Source of the DNA: Paenibacillus tundrae
GTDB lineage: Bacteria; Bacillota; Bacilli; Paenibacillales; Paenibacillaceae
Assembly (NCBI RefSeq): GCF_030812775.1
Contig: NZ_JAUSTI010000013.1
Location: 62,001 to 126,000, forward strand
Direction of reading: 5' to 3'
Length of the DNA stretch: 64,000 bases
Shown here: positions 51,587 to 61,135 of the stretch, in pieces
Layout of the letters: the number at the start of each line of letters is the position of its first letter
Numbering within the stretch: position 1 is the stretch's first letter
Made by a program: the position numbers and the translations under genes
Notes under the pieces: model-generated
Database searches by the model: none
Told to the model about the DNA's origin: nothing
What the model saw: only the letters and a program-made list of their open reading frames with translations

Positions 51587-53092
51587 ATGAGCCAGGGACA
51601 AACGAGTACAGATGTTATCTTGATTGGTGCCGGAATTATGAGTGCAACTTTGGGAACTTTGCTGAAAGAATTGGCACCAGACTGGAATATCAAAGTTTTT
51701 GAGAAGCTTGCCAGTGCAGGGGAAGAGAGCTCTAACGAATGGAATAATGCCGGAACTGGGCATTCTGCGCTCTGCGAACTTAACTATACCGTAGAACGAC
51801 CAGACAAATCCGTGGATATAAGCAAAGCCATCAAGGTGAATGAACAATTTCAAATCTCAAGGCAATTTTGGTCCTATCTCGTCAACAGCAATCTGATTCG
51901 TAATCCGCGGGACTTCATCATGCCGCTACCTCATCTAAGTTATGTACATGGGGAGAACAATGTCCAATTTTTGAAACGACGCTTTGATGCGTTATCGAAC
52001 CACCCTTTATTTGAAGGCATGGAGTTTTCGGATAATAAAGAAACATTGGCGGAATGGATTCCACTGATGATGAAGAATCGAACTAGCAATGATCCGATTG
52101 CAGCGACTAAGATTGACTCTGGCACGGATGTTAACTTTGGTGCTTTAACGCGTATGCTGATCGATCATTTGAAAAATCAAAATGTAGATATCCGCTATCA
52201 ACATAGCGTGAAAAATATGAAACGTACAAGTAACGGAGCATGGGAAGTTACTGTGAAAAATGTAAGAAGTGGTGCAACCGAGCGTCATACTGCCAAATTT
52301 GTATTTATTGGTGCCGGCGGCGGTAGCTTGCATTTGTTACAAAAAACCGGTATTCCAGAAGGCAAACACATCGGTGGGTTCCCAGTGAGTGGTCTCTTCA
52401 TGGTCTGCAAAAATCCGGAGATCGTGAAGCAGCATCATGCCAAAGTGTATGGCAAGGCTTCGGTCGGAGCTCCGCCTATGTCGGTTCCGCATCTCGATAC
52501 CCGATATATCGATAACGAAAAGTCTCTGTTATTTGGGCCATTTGCCGGGTTCTCACCGAAGTTCCTGAAGACCGGTTCGAATGCTGACTTGATCACGTCC
52601 GTGAAGACGCATAACCTCTTAACGATGCTCGCTGCAGGTGTCAAAGAAATCTCGTTGACTAAGTACTTAATCCAACAGCTCATGTTATCTAAGGAGCAGC
52701 GCATGGAGGAATTACGAGATTTTGTCCCAGGTGCCAAAAGCGAGGATTGGGATATGGTCTGGGCTGGACAGCGTGTGCAAGTTATTAAAGACACCGTTCA
52801 AGGTGGCAAAGGAACACTTCAATTCGGTACAGAGGTGGTTACAGCTGCGGACGGCTCGATTGCGGCATTGCTTGGTGCTTCACCGGGCGCCTCTACCGCT
52901 GTTCACGTGATGTTAGAGATTCTTGCCAAATGCTTCCCACAACACATAAGGGATTGGGAGCCGAAGATCAAAGAGATGATTCCTTCTTATGGTGTGTCAC
53001 TCGTGGAGAACATAGATCTGTTACAGGAGATCCATTCGGCCACTTCGAAGGCACTGGGTCTATCCGATGAGAAGTTAGCTCTTCTCGTATAG
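51587..53092 (+). CDS. mqo: Malate:quinone oxidoreductase
   Basis: A 501-aa FAD-dependent peripheral membrane enzyme oxidising L-malate to oxaloacetate and passing electrons to quinone. It begins with the Rossmann motif DVILIGAGIMSATLGTLL and then shows EESSNEWNNAGTGHSALCEL, a family hallmark, GTDVNFGALTRMLI, KFVFIGAGGGSLHLLQKTGI, FPVSGLFMVC and the C-terminal GASPGASTAVHVMLEI (FAD contact). Length is normal. The ATG follows AAGGACGG. A strong symmetric hairpin follows. Confidence 0.95.
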   Translation: MSQGQTSTDVILIGAGIMSATLGTLLKELAPDWNIKVFEKLASAGEESSNEWNNAGTGHSALCELNYTVERPDKSVDISKAIKVNEQFQISRQFWSYLVNSNLIRNPRDFIMPLPHLSYVHGENNVQFLKRRFDALSNHPLFEGMEFSDNKETLAEWIPLMMKNRTSNDPIAATKIDSGTDVNFGALTRMLIDHLKNQNVDIRYQHSVKNMKRTSNGAWEVTVKNVRSGATERHTAKFVFIGAGGGSLHLLQKTGIPEGKHIGGFPVSGLFMVCKNPEIVKQHHAKVYGKASVGAPPMSVPHLDTRYIDNEKSLLFGPFAGFSPKFLKTGSNADLITSVKTHNLLTMLAAGVKEISLTKYLIQQLMLSKEQRMEELRDFVPGAKSEDWDMVWAGQRVQVIKDTVQGGKGTLQFGTEVVTAADGSIAALLGASPGASTAVHVMLEILAKCFPQHIRDWEPKIKEMIPSYGVSLVENIDLLQEIHSATSKALGLSDEKLALLV

Positions 53093-53163
53093 AAATGAAC
53101 TACGAACGATTATATTTAGGCTGACGGGCATCTTTAAAACGTAATACAGTGTTCTGTCGCCAA

Positions 53164-53208
53164 GCCAAATAGCTAAGCCGGTATATAAACCGTGCTTAGC
53201 TATTTGGC
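53164..53208. terminator. Symmetric hairpin between convergent genes
   Basis: GCCAAATAGCTAAG (53164-53177) pairs perfectly with CTTAGCTATTTGGC (53195-53208). No T tract on either side, so termination is probable but not certain. Confidence 0.6.
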
Positions 53209-53276
53209 GTTGAGATCGTTATGTTAACAGATGCTACCTCCGCTATTGCACGCTGCTCTTAATGAAGCTCTGCAAT

Positions 53277-56200
53277 TTAACTCAGACGATCATCACGACG
53301 CTTAGGAATGGAGAAGGAGACGGTTGTCCCCTGCCCAGGTGAGCTGACGATGCTCAGACCTTGTCCATACATCTGCGTTAACCGACGATGCGTATTGGTC
53401 AAGCCAATACCTCCGGTTCGTCCTGAGCCCTGCTTAGGCCATGCCAACGCCCGCTCGATCTGCTCAGGTTGCATCCCCACGCCATCATCCATAATCTCAA
53501 TGAGCGTGGCAGTAGCTTCGTGACTGATTCGGATGTGAACTGTTCCGCCAACGACTTTACTTAACACACCATGTCGAACCGCATTCTCAATAAGTGGCTG
53601 GATGGTTAATGGCGGCAGGAATAGGTTCAAGTCATCGGGAATATCCCAGACCACGTTCAGCCGCTCTTCGAAGCGTTCCTTCTCAATATAGAGATAGGCA
53701 CGGGAAAGGTCTAACTCGTGTGAGATCTCAACCATTTTCTCCGAATTGACGAAATGGAAGCTCGTCTGCAAATATTCAATAAAGGCATCACCCAACTTCT
53801 GCATCCGCTCTGTATCAATCTCACTCAGAACCATAATGGAATTCAGCGTATTGAATAGAAAATGAGGCTGAATCTGCGCTTGTAAGTAAGCAGCCTCCAT
53901 ACGGAGCCGTTCATCAATCGATTGCTTGAGCACAATCAATGATCTAATCCGGTGCTTCATCTCAACCGCATCTACAGGCTTGGCGATATAGTCGGTAGCT
54001 CCTGCGAGAAATCCAGTGTAGATATCCGCAGGCTCATTACGTGCCGTAAGAAGTAGAATAGGTAACTCCGACACGGATAGACGCTCTCGCACCTTCTGTG
54101 TCAGTTCATACCCAGACATCTGAGGCATCATCACATCTGTAATGAGAAGATCCCATGTTTTCATATCCAGTAGTTGCAGTGCTTCATTCGCTGAGGCTAC
54201 GAATTGGACATGGTAAGGTTCATCGGCAAGCATTGCGCGGAGAACACGCAGATTGACGGGATCATCATCAACCGCAAGAATGCTAGCCATAGGTTGGTCA
54301 GAATACGGCGAGCTTCGATGTGTGTTTTCTGGTGCAGGTGGAGCCACGAGTATCGGCTCTACCATCAATGCATTTTCGCTCGTGATCGGTTCCTCGGTCT
54401 GATCTGGCTGAGCTGGTTGTGAGGATCGGGTCTCTGGTGGGAACAAAATAAAGAATGTGGTTCCTTGCCCCAGGATGGATTGCACACTTAATTCGCCACC
54501 ATGTAGCTCAACGAGCTGTTTGCATATGCTCAGGCCTAGACCGATTCCACCGCTCACCCGAGCTTGGGGTGTACCTTGTTCATAGGCATCGAATATTCGC
54601 TTTTGCGTCTCTGGACTCATGCCAATCCCCGAATCGGTGACCTGAATAAGTACTTGTCCCCTAACTTCACTAGCTGAGACGGTTATTGTACCTTCTTCCG
54701 TAAATTTCAGGGCATTGTGAATCAGGTTGTATAGAATCTGAATCAGTCTTCGTTCATCTGCCATCAACCGGGGCAAGGTATCTGGAACGTTCATAACCAA
54801 TTGAATGGGCCTGCCCTCAGCCATAAATTTGAACATATCGAGGACACCCGTCACGACAGATGCAAGCCCAAGGGGCTTTTTATGCAGCGTAATCCGGTTT
54901 TCCTTCAGTCGAATGACATCCAACAGATCATCCACCAGCTGTGACATCCGGCGACCAATCGTAATGACCAGATTTAGATTTTCGACATGGTCACTAGAGG
55001 GGGAACGTTGATCAGTAACGGCGATGCTCTCTGCAATGTTAATAATCCCATGTAGTGGTGTTCGTAGCTCATGTGCGGTATTAGCGAGAAATTGATCCTT
55101 CTGCCGATCTTCTTCTTTCAGTTGTTCATAGAGACTTTCGATCTCGGAAGAGTTACGGAAGTATTTCTTGAACCAATACGCAGAGAACCCAAAGATCGCT
55201 GCCAGCACATCGATCGGATAATATACATTGGTAACTTCACTAATCGAGTTCACGAGCCCCCACAGCACACTAGATAGGCTACATGTTGCGGCGAAGAGCA
55301 GAAAGGTCGCGTCACTGCGCTTTTGTGCGGCCATTTTGACAAATAGATACACAGACCAAGTGATTGGAAATAGATATAGCGCATTGGAGAAGCCCAACTC
55401 AACCGGATAATAGATGAGGTGAACCGGGGCTACGAGTAAGAATGCACAATAGCTTCCAAGCAAGCCAGCATATATACGAAACATGGTTTCAGCTCGGGAG
55501 CTGTTCGAGAAGCTACGAGCCATCATCAGTAAGAAAAATGCAAATAAAGGATAGGAAAGAGCCTTTGCTTTGACCATCCAGGTGAAATTGAGCGGTAGCC
55601 AGCTTAACAATAATCCATCATGATCGGAGACCACGGTCATTGCTGCAGATAGAGTCAGCAGGGAGAAAATAAGTAGCCCTCGTTGTTTACGATTGAAGAA
55701 AAACATTAAACCGGCATACAGGCTATGTAATAGTAGCGCAGCAAAGGTGACTTTTTGCAAATCAATGGAGAGCCCATGCTCACTTGTTATGGCATCTTGT
55801 GTGCCAAAATAAACCGAGCGTATAATGCCCCCGTTAAACGGATCATCATAGTTGGCCGCACGTACAATAATCTCAAGCTCCTCAGCACTATCGAGGTTAT
55901 AAGCAACGGTGAAGGTTGTCCTTTCTGGTTGATAGTCTTGGGCTTGGGCAGCAGGATGTCCGTATTCAGCGACCACCGTGCCGTTAAACTCGACGATGGA
56001 GGAGGCCTGAATTTTCTGCGCCCAGAGAGCGACTTCCTTAATCGATGGGTCGAGAAGAATACGTAGCCGATAGGTTCCATACCCATAGGATTCTGAATGA
56101 GCCATCACACTACGCCAATCACTCGGAACGTTAATCATTGGAGCAGATTGGTCTAACAGTGGCAACGTATGCTGCCCCAAGAACGCATTCGGATAAAACT

Positions 56201-56429
56201 CCCATTCGCCGTCCAGCGACAGCATGGGGGCTTCGGCAAAGTTCCAACCGCGAAGATCCAGCACACCATGCTCAGGATGCGGTTGTTCTGGCATGGCGAA
56301 GGACTCGGCCCATAACCAGCGGAATCCGAGTAGAACGGACAAGAATAAAATCGACATGACGACATATCGAGGGATGAGTTTACGAATGAACGGTTTCATA
56401 GCTGAGATAAGTTCGACACGATCCTGCAA
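53277..56429 (-). CDS. Hybrid sensor kinase with two kinase modules (7TM-DISM, HisKA, REC, LytS-type)
   Basis: A 1050-aa membrane sensor. After one N-terminal helix an extracellular beta-sandwich follows (LDLRGWNFAEAPMLSLDGEW to about residue 225), then seven helices of the 7TMR-DISM type (about 228-420). Next: HisKA with the phospho-acceptor His453 in TAHELRTPLHG, an HATPase domain (NALKFTEEGT, DSGIGMSPE, GIGLGLSICKQ), a receiver domain with Asp765 in LLITDVMMP, and finally a LytS-type kinase (QIQPHFLFNTLNS, His856) with its own HATPase domain (PLIENAVRHGV, GGIGLTNTHRR). Two different kinase types in one chain is the striking point. The TTG at 56429 is the longest start; the ATG at 56399 (MKPFIRKLIPRYVVMS) may be the real one. 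No partner regulator gene adjoins. Confidence 0.87.
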   Translation of the reverse strand: MQDRVELISAMKPFIRKLIPRYVVMSILFLSVLLGFRWLWAESFAMPEQPHPEHGVLDLRGWNFAEAPMLSLDGEWEFYPNAFLGQHTLPLLDQSAPMINVPSDWRSVMAHSESYGYGTYRLRILLDPSIKEVALWAQKIQASSIVEFNGTVVAEYGHPAAQAQDYQPERTTFTVAYNLDSAEELEIIVRAANYDDPFNGGIIRSVYFGTQDAITSEHGLSIDLQKVTFAALLLHSLYAGLMFFFNRKQRGLLIFSLLTLSAAMTVVSDHDGLLLSWLPLNFTWMVKAKALSYPLFAFFLLMMARSFSNSSRAETMFRIYAGLLGSYCAFLLVAPVHLIYYPVELGFSNALYLFPITWSVYLFVKMAAQKRSDATFLLFAATCSLSSVLWGLVNSISEVTNVYYPIDVLAAIFGFSAYWFKKYFRNSSEIESLYEQLKEEDRQKDQFLANTAHELRTPLHGIINIAESIAVTDQRSPSSDHVENLNLVITIGRRMSQLVDDLLDVIRLKENRITLHKKPLGLASVVTGVLDMFKFMAEGRPIQLVMNVPDTLPRLMADERRLIQILYNLIHNALKFTEEGTITVSASEVRGQVLIQVTDSGIGMSPETQKRIFDAYEQGTPQARVSGGIGLGLSICKQLVELHGGELSVQSILGQGTTFFILFPPETRSSQPAQPDQTEEPITSENALMVEPILVAPPAPENTHRSSPYSDQPMASILAVDDDPVNLRVLRAMLADEPYHVQFVASANEALQLLDMKTWDLLITDVMMPQMSGYELTQKVRERLSVSELPILLLTARNEPADIYTGFLAGATDYIAKPVDAVEMKHRIRSLIVLKQSIDERLRMEAAYLQAQIQPHFLFNTLNSIMVLSEIDTERMQKLGDAFIEYLQTSFHFVNSEKMVEISHELDLSRAYLYIEKERFEERLNVVWDIPDDLNLFLPPLTIQPLIENAVRHGVLSKVVGGTVHIRISHEATATLIEIMDDGVGMQPEQIERALAWPKQGSGRTGGIGLTNTHRRLTQMYGQGLSIVSSPGQGTTVSFSIPKRRDDRLS

Positions 56430-56514
56430 AATCCTGCATGGGATACATAGGTCGCCTTATTTTGAGACACAGATAGTAGAGACACAGATTATGAAGATAT
56501 AGCTTCTAAGCGAG

Positions 56515-57603
56515 CTATGATAAATAGATGCTTATCGCTTCCTCGCCAAAGTGTGCAATAACATCCGGGTAGGCGTTAATGTCAATCTGCTTCAATCGCA
56601 TGATTCTCTGGATGAAGATCGTATCCGTGAACATTTTATTAATGATAATCCCGCACCAGGTCGGTGTGCTGCTGAAGTAATTCACCAGTGTGTGGATCTC
56701 ATCAAACTTGAAGTGCAGAATGTAACATACATAGTTCTGGAGCAGTGTGGTGAAGCAATGTTCGCGGTACAGCGTGGAACGATCTTCAGCCAGGAAATCT
56801 CTCATGATATCAAATAGGGCCGAGGCATCGTCTTCGTATAGCTGTAGCATCAAATCCACGTTGTTAATCAGCTCTACCACCGCTTCCAGTCCTTCCTCCG
56901 AAGGCATGAGCAGTGGAGACGACTTGCCCTCAATGATGCGTAACAGCTCTAGTGTGAGGTGTTTGCTCGCTTGGATGTCGTCAGGATTGATGATGATGTG
57001 ATCTCCATATTGATCCCAATGTTCACTGTAGTGGTCATGAAATGCTGAGAAATAATGCTGTAATGAGATATTCGTTTGGGTGTGGACTAAGCACTGCTCA
57101 CGGAATGAACAGGCATAGAGTGTGTCTTCATTCACGGGATGGGCGTACAGATAGAAAAAGAAGAAAAAGTCGCGTAACTGGTGTTTCTGTTCTTCACTAA
57201 TTCGAGACGCTGCACTACAGTGGGACAATTGAAAGAAGCTATAGCTTTTCATCCTATCATTCATGGCGTTGTAGACATTCGTCGGGCGGATCGTCAGCGT
57301 GCTGTTGATCGTGAATAGTAGGTGATACAGAATTAGTTCATCGTAGACATCCATCTGGTGGAACCTCTCGGCGAGCACAGGCTGCCAATCTGGACTTGCA
57401 ACATAGTGGGCGTCTCGTGGTTGTAGATCGTACATCCAACTCGTAAAAGATTCTTCCGGTTCACCGACAAACGATAATTCTGCACAATCATCCTCATCCA
57501 AGCTGTATTGGAAAGCTCCCCACGGAGCTGGCTGCACATCCTGTTTGAATTTGATTCTAAAATATTCATAAATGAATGACTGAATTCTTGGCTGTATCTC
57601 CAT
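56515..57603 (-). CDS. Hypothetical protein (362 aa)
   Basis: A 362-aa soluble, mostly helical protein of unrecognised family, rich in aromatic residues (runs such as LRDFFFFFYLYAHPV). It begins MEIQPRIQSFIYEYFRIKF and ends VIAHFGEEAISIYLS. I see no signal peptide, membrane helix or known catalytic motif. The ATG at 57603 follows GAGGATATGATCA. It is divergent from the TerD-like gene and follows the sensor kinase gene on its strand with a short gap (85 bp), but the two need not be functionally linked. Confidence 0.6.
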   Translation of the reverse strand: MEIQPRIQSFIYEYFRIKFKQDVQPAPWGAFQYSLDEDDCAELSFVGEPEESFTSWMYDLQPRDAHYVASPDWQPVLAERFHQMDVYDELILYHLLFTINSTLTIRPTNVYNAMNDRMKSYSFFQLSHCSAASRISEEQKHQLRDFFFFFYLYAHPVNEDTLYACSFREQCLVHTQTNISLQHYFSAFHDHYSEHWDQYGDHIIINPDDIQASKHLTLELLRIIEGKSSPLLMPSEEGLEAVVELINNVDLMLQLYEDDASALFDIMRDFLAEDRSTLYREHCFTTLLQNYVCYILHFKFDEIHTLVNYFSSTPTWCGIIINKMFTDTIFIQRIMRLKQIDINAYPDVIAHFGEEAISIYLS

Positions 57604-57994
57604 TGATCATATCCTCGGTTCCTATATGGATTTTACTGTCGGCATAACTACATCTTCTGGTAAACGCTGTGCATTCTGTTCGTTATTAGGAACGATAGCA
57701 CTCTGATGGATATTGTTCAAGCAGTGCCATCTTGCTATACCATGATCATCTCAAGTTGATCGCGTCTGATTTCAAGTCGTAATACTTTTGCCCTGTTGGG
57801 AGTTCATGGAATCTGAGATGATGGGTTCACCAAAGGTTCGGGTTACGAACTTCCGACCTTCGGCCTTCAGGCTATTGCGATCCTTCCTTCTACCATCATA
57901 TTGAGATAATAGGGTCGCAGCTCTCCTGAAGGATTTTATGTCAGAGAGGAGGCGTCCAGGCTATCACATTCCTTCCTTCTACCCCTAACCTTTC
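57604..57994. other. Divergent intergenic interval
   Basis: 390 bp between divergent genes. A 12-nt direct repeat (CCTTCCTTCTAC, 57890-57901 and 57971-57982) and a short palindrome TTCGGGTTACGAA (57837-57850) are the only features I see. Promoters for both flanking genes must be here but are not clear. Confidence 0.45.
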
Positions 57995-60148
57995 ATGTTA
58001 TTTAGGGATGTGGCTTTCCTGGACTCTTTAATCATGAACAATACAATCTATTTGCGCAGAGCAAACAAACTTATCATTGAGCCGAGCGAATGCGAAGGGC
58101 AGAGACAGCTATCCAAAACGATTCTGGCGACAGCCCTCAAAAATGTGGAAGCCCTTGGATATACCTTCTCCAATGAGTTGATTCAAGCGGTGAAGCAGTT
58201 GTCCAAGGAGCAATTTGAAGCATTATATACACAGCTTATCCGTGATTTAAAAGTCATGGTGGGTGCCCATGTGGCGTACAAACCAATGTATCCAGGGTTC
58301 CCCCTTCAAGTGATGGAGGAGAATGAGGCAGATTTATATCTGAACGCCATCATCCACTATCTGACTCATGTAACCGCAGAGCATCTGGATCAACCATCGG
58401 TGGAGAGATCACCCTTCATGGAGCAAACGAAGCTGAACGTGATTGGTCTTGGCACCAAGCAAGCGTTCCAGACGCTAATCTGCCAGATGATCGAAGCCAA
58501 GGGTTCCATTTCGCAGACAGACAAGGAAGATATCGATGCAGTACTAGAACATGCAGATGCATGTGAGGTGGATGCCATCCTGCCTGCTGAGATCCCGTTC
58601 AAAGAAAATGTAGGCTTCGTGGTTGCTTCATTATTGCAGCATGAACAGGCAAGTATGGAGCGAATCGGTCTGTACTTCAAAACGGCAAGTGATGTCCTCC
58701 GTCTGGCGGTTGCCTGGTCGGATGGGGATGTCAGCCTGGCGCTGGCTTCGCCATTCCGTAAATTCAAGCGGCGTGAGAGACGTCTACTGCTCAGCCTGCT
58801 AGAGCAATGTGGCTCGATAACAGAGGATATGCTGCGGTACAAGGATCGCTGGATTCGCCTTGGTGAAATTCTACATCCTTCGGAATATAAGCATCGGTAT
58901 CCGCGATGCCAAGAGGCTTTTGATATTTTGCGTAACAATAAACCGTATTCAACCTTTAACGGCAGCGTAGAGCTTGCTTTTCAATACCGGAATGTGTGGA
59001 GTCTCATCGACTTGTTGTCACAACGTCCGGGTGAATTCGCGAGAAGATTGGATCACTTGCTGCGGATAACCGAGGATGAGGTGTATGTCGTGCTGGCATT
59101 CAGCGAGGTTGTAGGGCAAGTGTCCACGCCGGTGCTGTTGCAGGTGAAGCAACACTTCGCACAGCGTAATGAACCGCAGGATCTGCGTGTCTTCTTCCCT
59201 AAAGGCAATGTGGCGAAAGCAGTCGCGATCCCGGATGAACTGCCTTATATCGATGAAGCGATCTGCCGTGATGTTGTGCAATTATGCGAACAGGAACTGG
59301 TAACGCGGTTTGCTACCCTTCCTCCACTGGGGAAGACGTATGTTGATCCAAGATTGCACCATTATCTGGTGCCCTTCTCCCAGAGATCGGCAAGTAAGGC
59401 GTTGCATACGATTGTACGTGGGAGCCGTGTGCCGATGGACGAGGGAGATACGATTCGTTTCTTCAACTGGTGGAAAGAAGGAGTCGTGAATGGTCAATCG
59501 ACAGGTCGTGTGGATATTGATCTATCCGCCGTCATGTATGACGAGAACTGGAACTATGTGGAGCATATTTCCTACACCAACCTTCGGTCATCCAAGTATA
59601 AAGCCGTCCATAGCGGGGATATTGTGGCAGCACCACAAGGTGCATGTGAGTTTACTGATCTGCACATCCCGTCGATTGTGAACTATGGTGGACGATATGT
59701 GGTCGCTACGATGCTATCCTTTACCAGTCATCCCTACTGCGATCTGCCGGAATGTTTTGTTGGTTGGATGATGCGGAAGAAGCCTGGCTCAGGTGAAGTC
59801 TTTGAACCGACTACCGTATCTAACAAAATTGATGTCACCGCAGATACGCAAATTGCGATTCCTGTCATTCTAGATCTGGTAGAGCGTACCGTGATCTGGA
59901 CAGATCTGGCCCTGACCCGACATCCAGAGCTGAATAACAACGTGGAAGGCAACCGGAAAGGCATGGTGCTGATGGGCAAAGCCCTTACGACGCTGCGCAA
60001 ACCAGCTCTGCACGACCTGTTCCTGCTCCATGCGAAAGCCCGCGGTGAGCTGGTGGATACGATGGATCAGGCAGATACGATCTACTCGGTTGAGCAGGGG
60101 GTTACCCCTTATGATATTGAGCAGATTATGGCGGAGTATCTGGCCTGA
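57995..60148 (+). CDS. Large protein with C-terminal TerD-like domain
   Basis: Up to 717 aa, soluble. The start is uncertain: ATG 57995 or, more likely from the look of the N-terminus (MNNTIYLRRANKLIIEPSEC), ATG 58034; neither has a good ribosome site. Residues about 40-480 are helical and unrecognised (LFRDL-type repeats absent). From about residue 487 the sequence matches the TerD/stress-protein fold: RFFNWWKEGVVNG, VDIDLSAVMYDENWNYVEHI, SYTNLRSSKYKAVHSGDIV, GGRYVVATMLSF and VIWTDLAL. The DIDLSA segment corresponds to the calcium-binding DxDxSA motif of TerD. Similar proteins accompany tellurite/stress ter genes; none is in this window. A terminator follows. Confidence 0.7.
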   Translation: MLFRDVAFLDSLIMNNTIYLRRANKLIIEPSECEGQRQLSKTILATALKNVEALGYTFSNELIQAVKQLSKEQFEALYTQLIRDLKVMVGAHVAYKPMYPGFPLQVMEENEADLYLNAIIHYLTHVTAEHLDQPSVERSPFMEQTKLNVIGLGTKQAFQTLICQMIEAKGSISQTDKEDIDAVLEHADACEVDAILPAEIPFKENVGFVVASLLQHEQASMERIGLYFKTASDVLRLAVAWSDGDVSLALASPFRKFKRRERRLLLSLLEQCGSITEDMLRYKDRWIRLGEILHPSEYKHRYPRCQEAFDILRNNKPYSTFNGSVELAFQYRNVWSLIDLLSQRPGEFARRLDHLLRITEDEVYVVLAFSEVVGQVSTPVLLQVKQHFAQRNEPQDLRVFFPKGNVAKAVAIPDELPYIDEAICRDVVQLCEQELVTRFATLPPLGKTYVDPRLHHYLVPFSQRSASKALHTIVRGSRVPMDEGDTIRFFNWWKEGVVNGQSTGRVDIDLSAVMYDENWNYVEHISYTNLRSSKYKAVHSGDIVAAPQGACEFTDLHIPSIVNYGGRYVVATMLSFTSHPYCDLPECFVGWMMRKKPGSGEVFEPTTVSNKIDVTADTQIAIPVILDLVERTVIWTDLALTRHPELNNNVEGNRKGMVLMGKALTTLRKPALHDLFLLHAKARGELVDTMDQADTIYSVEQGVTPYDIEQIMAEYLA

Positions 60149-60196
60149 TGTCTGAATATGTACTTCAATGCATAGAGAAATGAATAGGAGATAGGG

Positions 60197-60223
60197 AAGA
60201 GCAGCCCAGGGCTGCTCTTTTTT
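60197..60223 (+). terminator. Rho-independent terminator
   Basis: AAGAGCAGCC / GGCTGCTCTT with a CAG loop and TTTTTT. Confidence 0.88.
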
Positions 60224-60318
60224 GTGGATCAGATATAGATTGAACGGGTACATTTTACGGCTATATTGCAGAGTGGAAGATAAGTTGATGAACTAACCCG
60301 TGAAGTATGTTTAGCGAA

Positions 60319-60936
60319 TCAACGAATTAGTTCAATGACTTTAGCTATATTTTCGTTTAAGGATGACATGGTCGTCTTATAGTCTTCTTTAATAATGAAA
60401 TTCTCAGGATAACTAGTGATATTGTATAAGGTTGTACTTTCGGAAGAGCCAGAAGCGATCTGATTGGTGATCTCTTCTAGTAGTGTATGAACCTCGTTCC
60501 AATGGTCAGGGAAGTCTGCATTGTTCTCTTTAACATCAAAATAGTCCCTTAACTCGTAGATCATCAGGTACAGATTCTGATTTGTCTCGATAATGCGCTG
60601 TACTTCGTTCGTATTTTCACCATGGTCCATTTTCTGTATGATTGACTCTAGATACGTATAATGGTCTGCGCTCATGCCAGATATAAATCCATCGGAGAAG
60701 AATTTAGCTTCATTTCGTGTATGTGCATTGTTTAGGTTCACCAAAAACCTATATATATTCTGAACACCACTGGAGTAATCCGTGTATAAGTTCGCTTTAC
60801 TTTCATAGATCGGTGGGAGGGTGTCATCCTTTTGCTCCATGTTGTTTTGATTAAATACATAGAATTGAATTACGTTAGAAATAAGTACTGCAGCAACAAT
60901 GATGAAGATGTACTTTATTGCATTATTTTTTCTCAA
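60319..60936 (-). CDS. Membrane-anchored hypothetical protein
   Basis: A 205-aa protein with one N-terminal membrane helix (about residues 8-26, IKYIFIIVAAVLISNVIQFY) and a helical extracytoplasmic domain (GVQNIYRFLVNLNNAHTRNE; WNEVHTLLEEITNQIASGSS). I do not recognise a family. TTG start at 60936 after AAGGAGA. It stands alone between terminators. Confidence 0.65.
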   Translation of the reverse strand: MRKNNAIKYIFIIVAAVLISNVIQFYVFNQNNMEQKDDTLPPIYESKANLYTDYSSGVQNIYRFLVNLNNAHTRNEAKFFSDGFISGMSADHYTYLESIIQKMDHGENTNEVQRIIETNQNLYLMIYELRDYFDVKENNADFPDHWNEVHTLLEEITNQIASGSSESTTLYNITSYPENFIIKEDYKTTMSSLNENIAKVIELIR

Positions 60937-61135
60937 TGGTCGTTCTCCTTACATAAATATTTACATGCTTAGAAATACAACGCATCCAACGATTAAAAGT
61001 TATGATGTTTCTACAGAATGTATCGTACTCCATTAACTAACCATATCAGATCGAGCCTACAGAACGGTGCAAGTAAAGTCGGATGTGAACAGAGGGGTTT
61101 TGCTATGCTTCCAATAACGAGGGAGGGATGATGAT

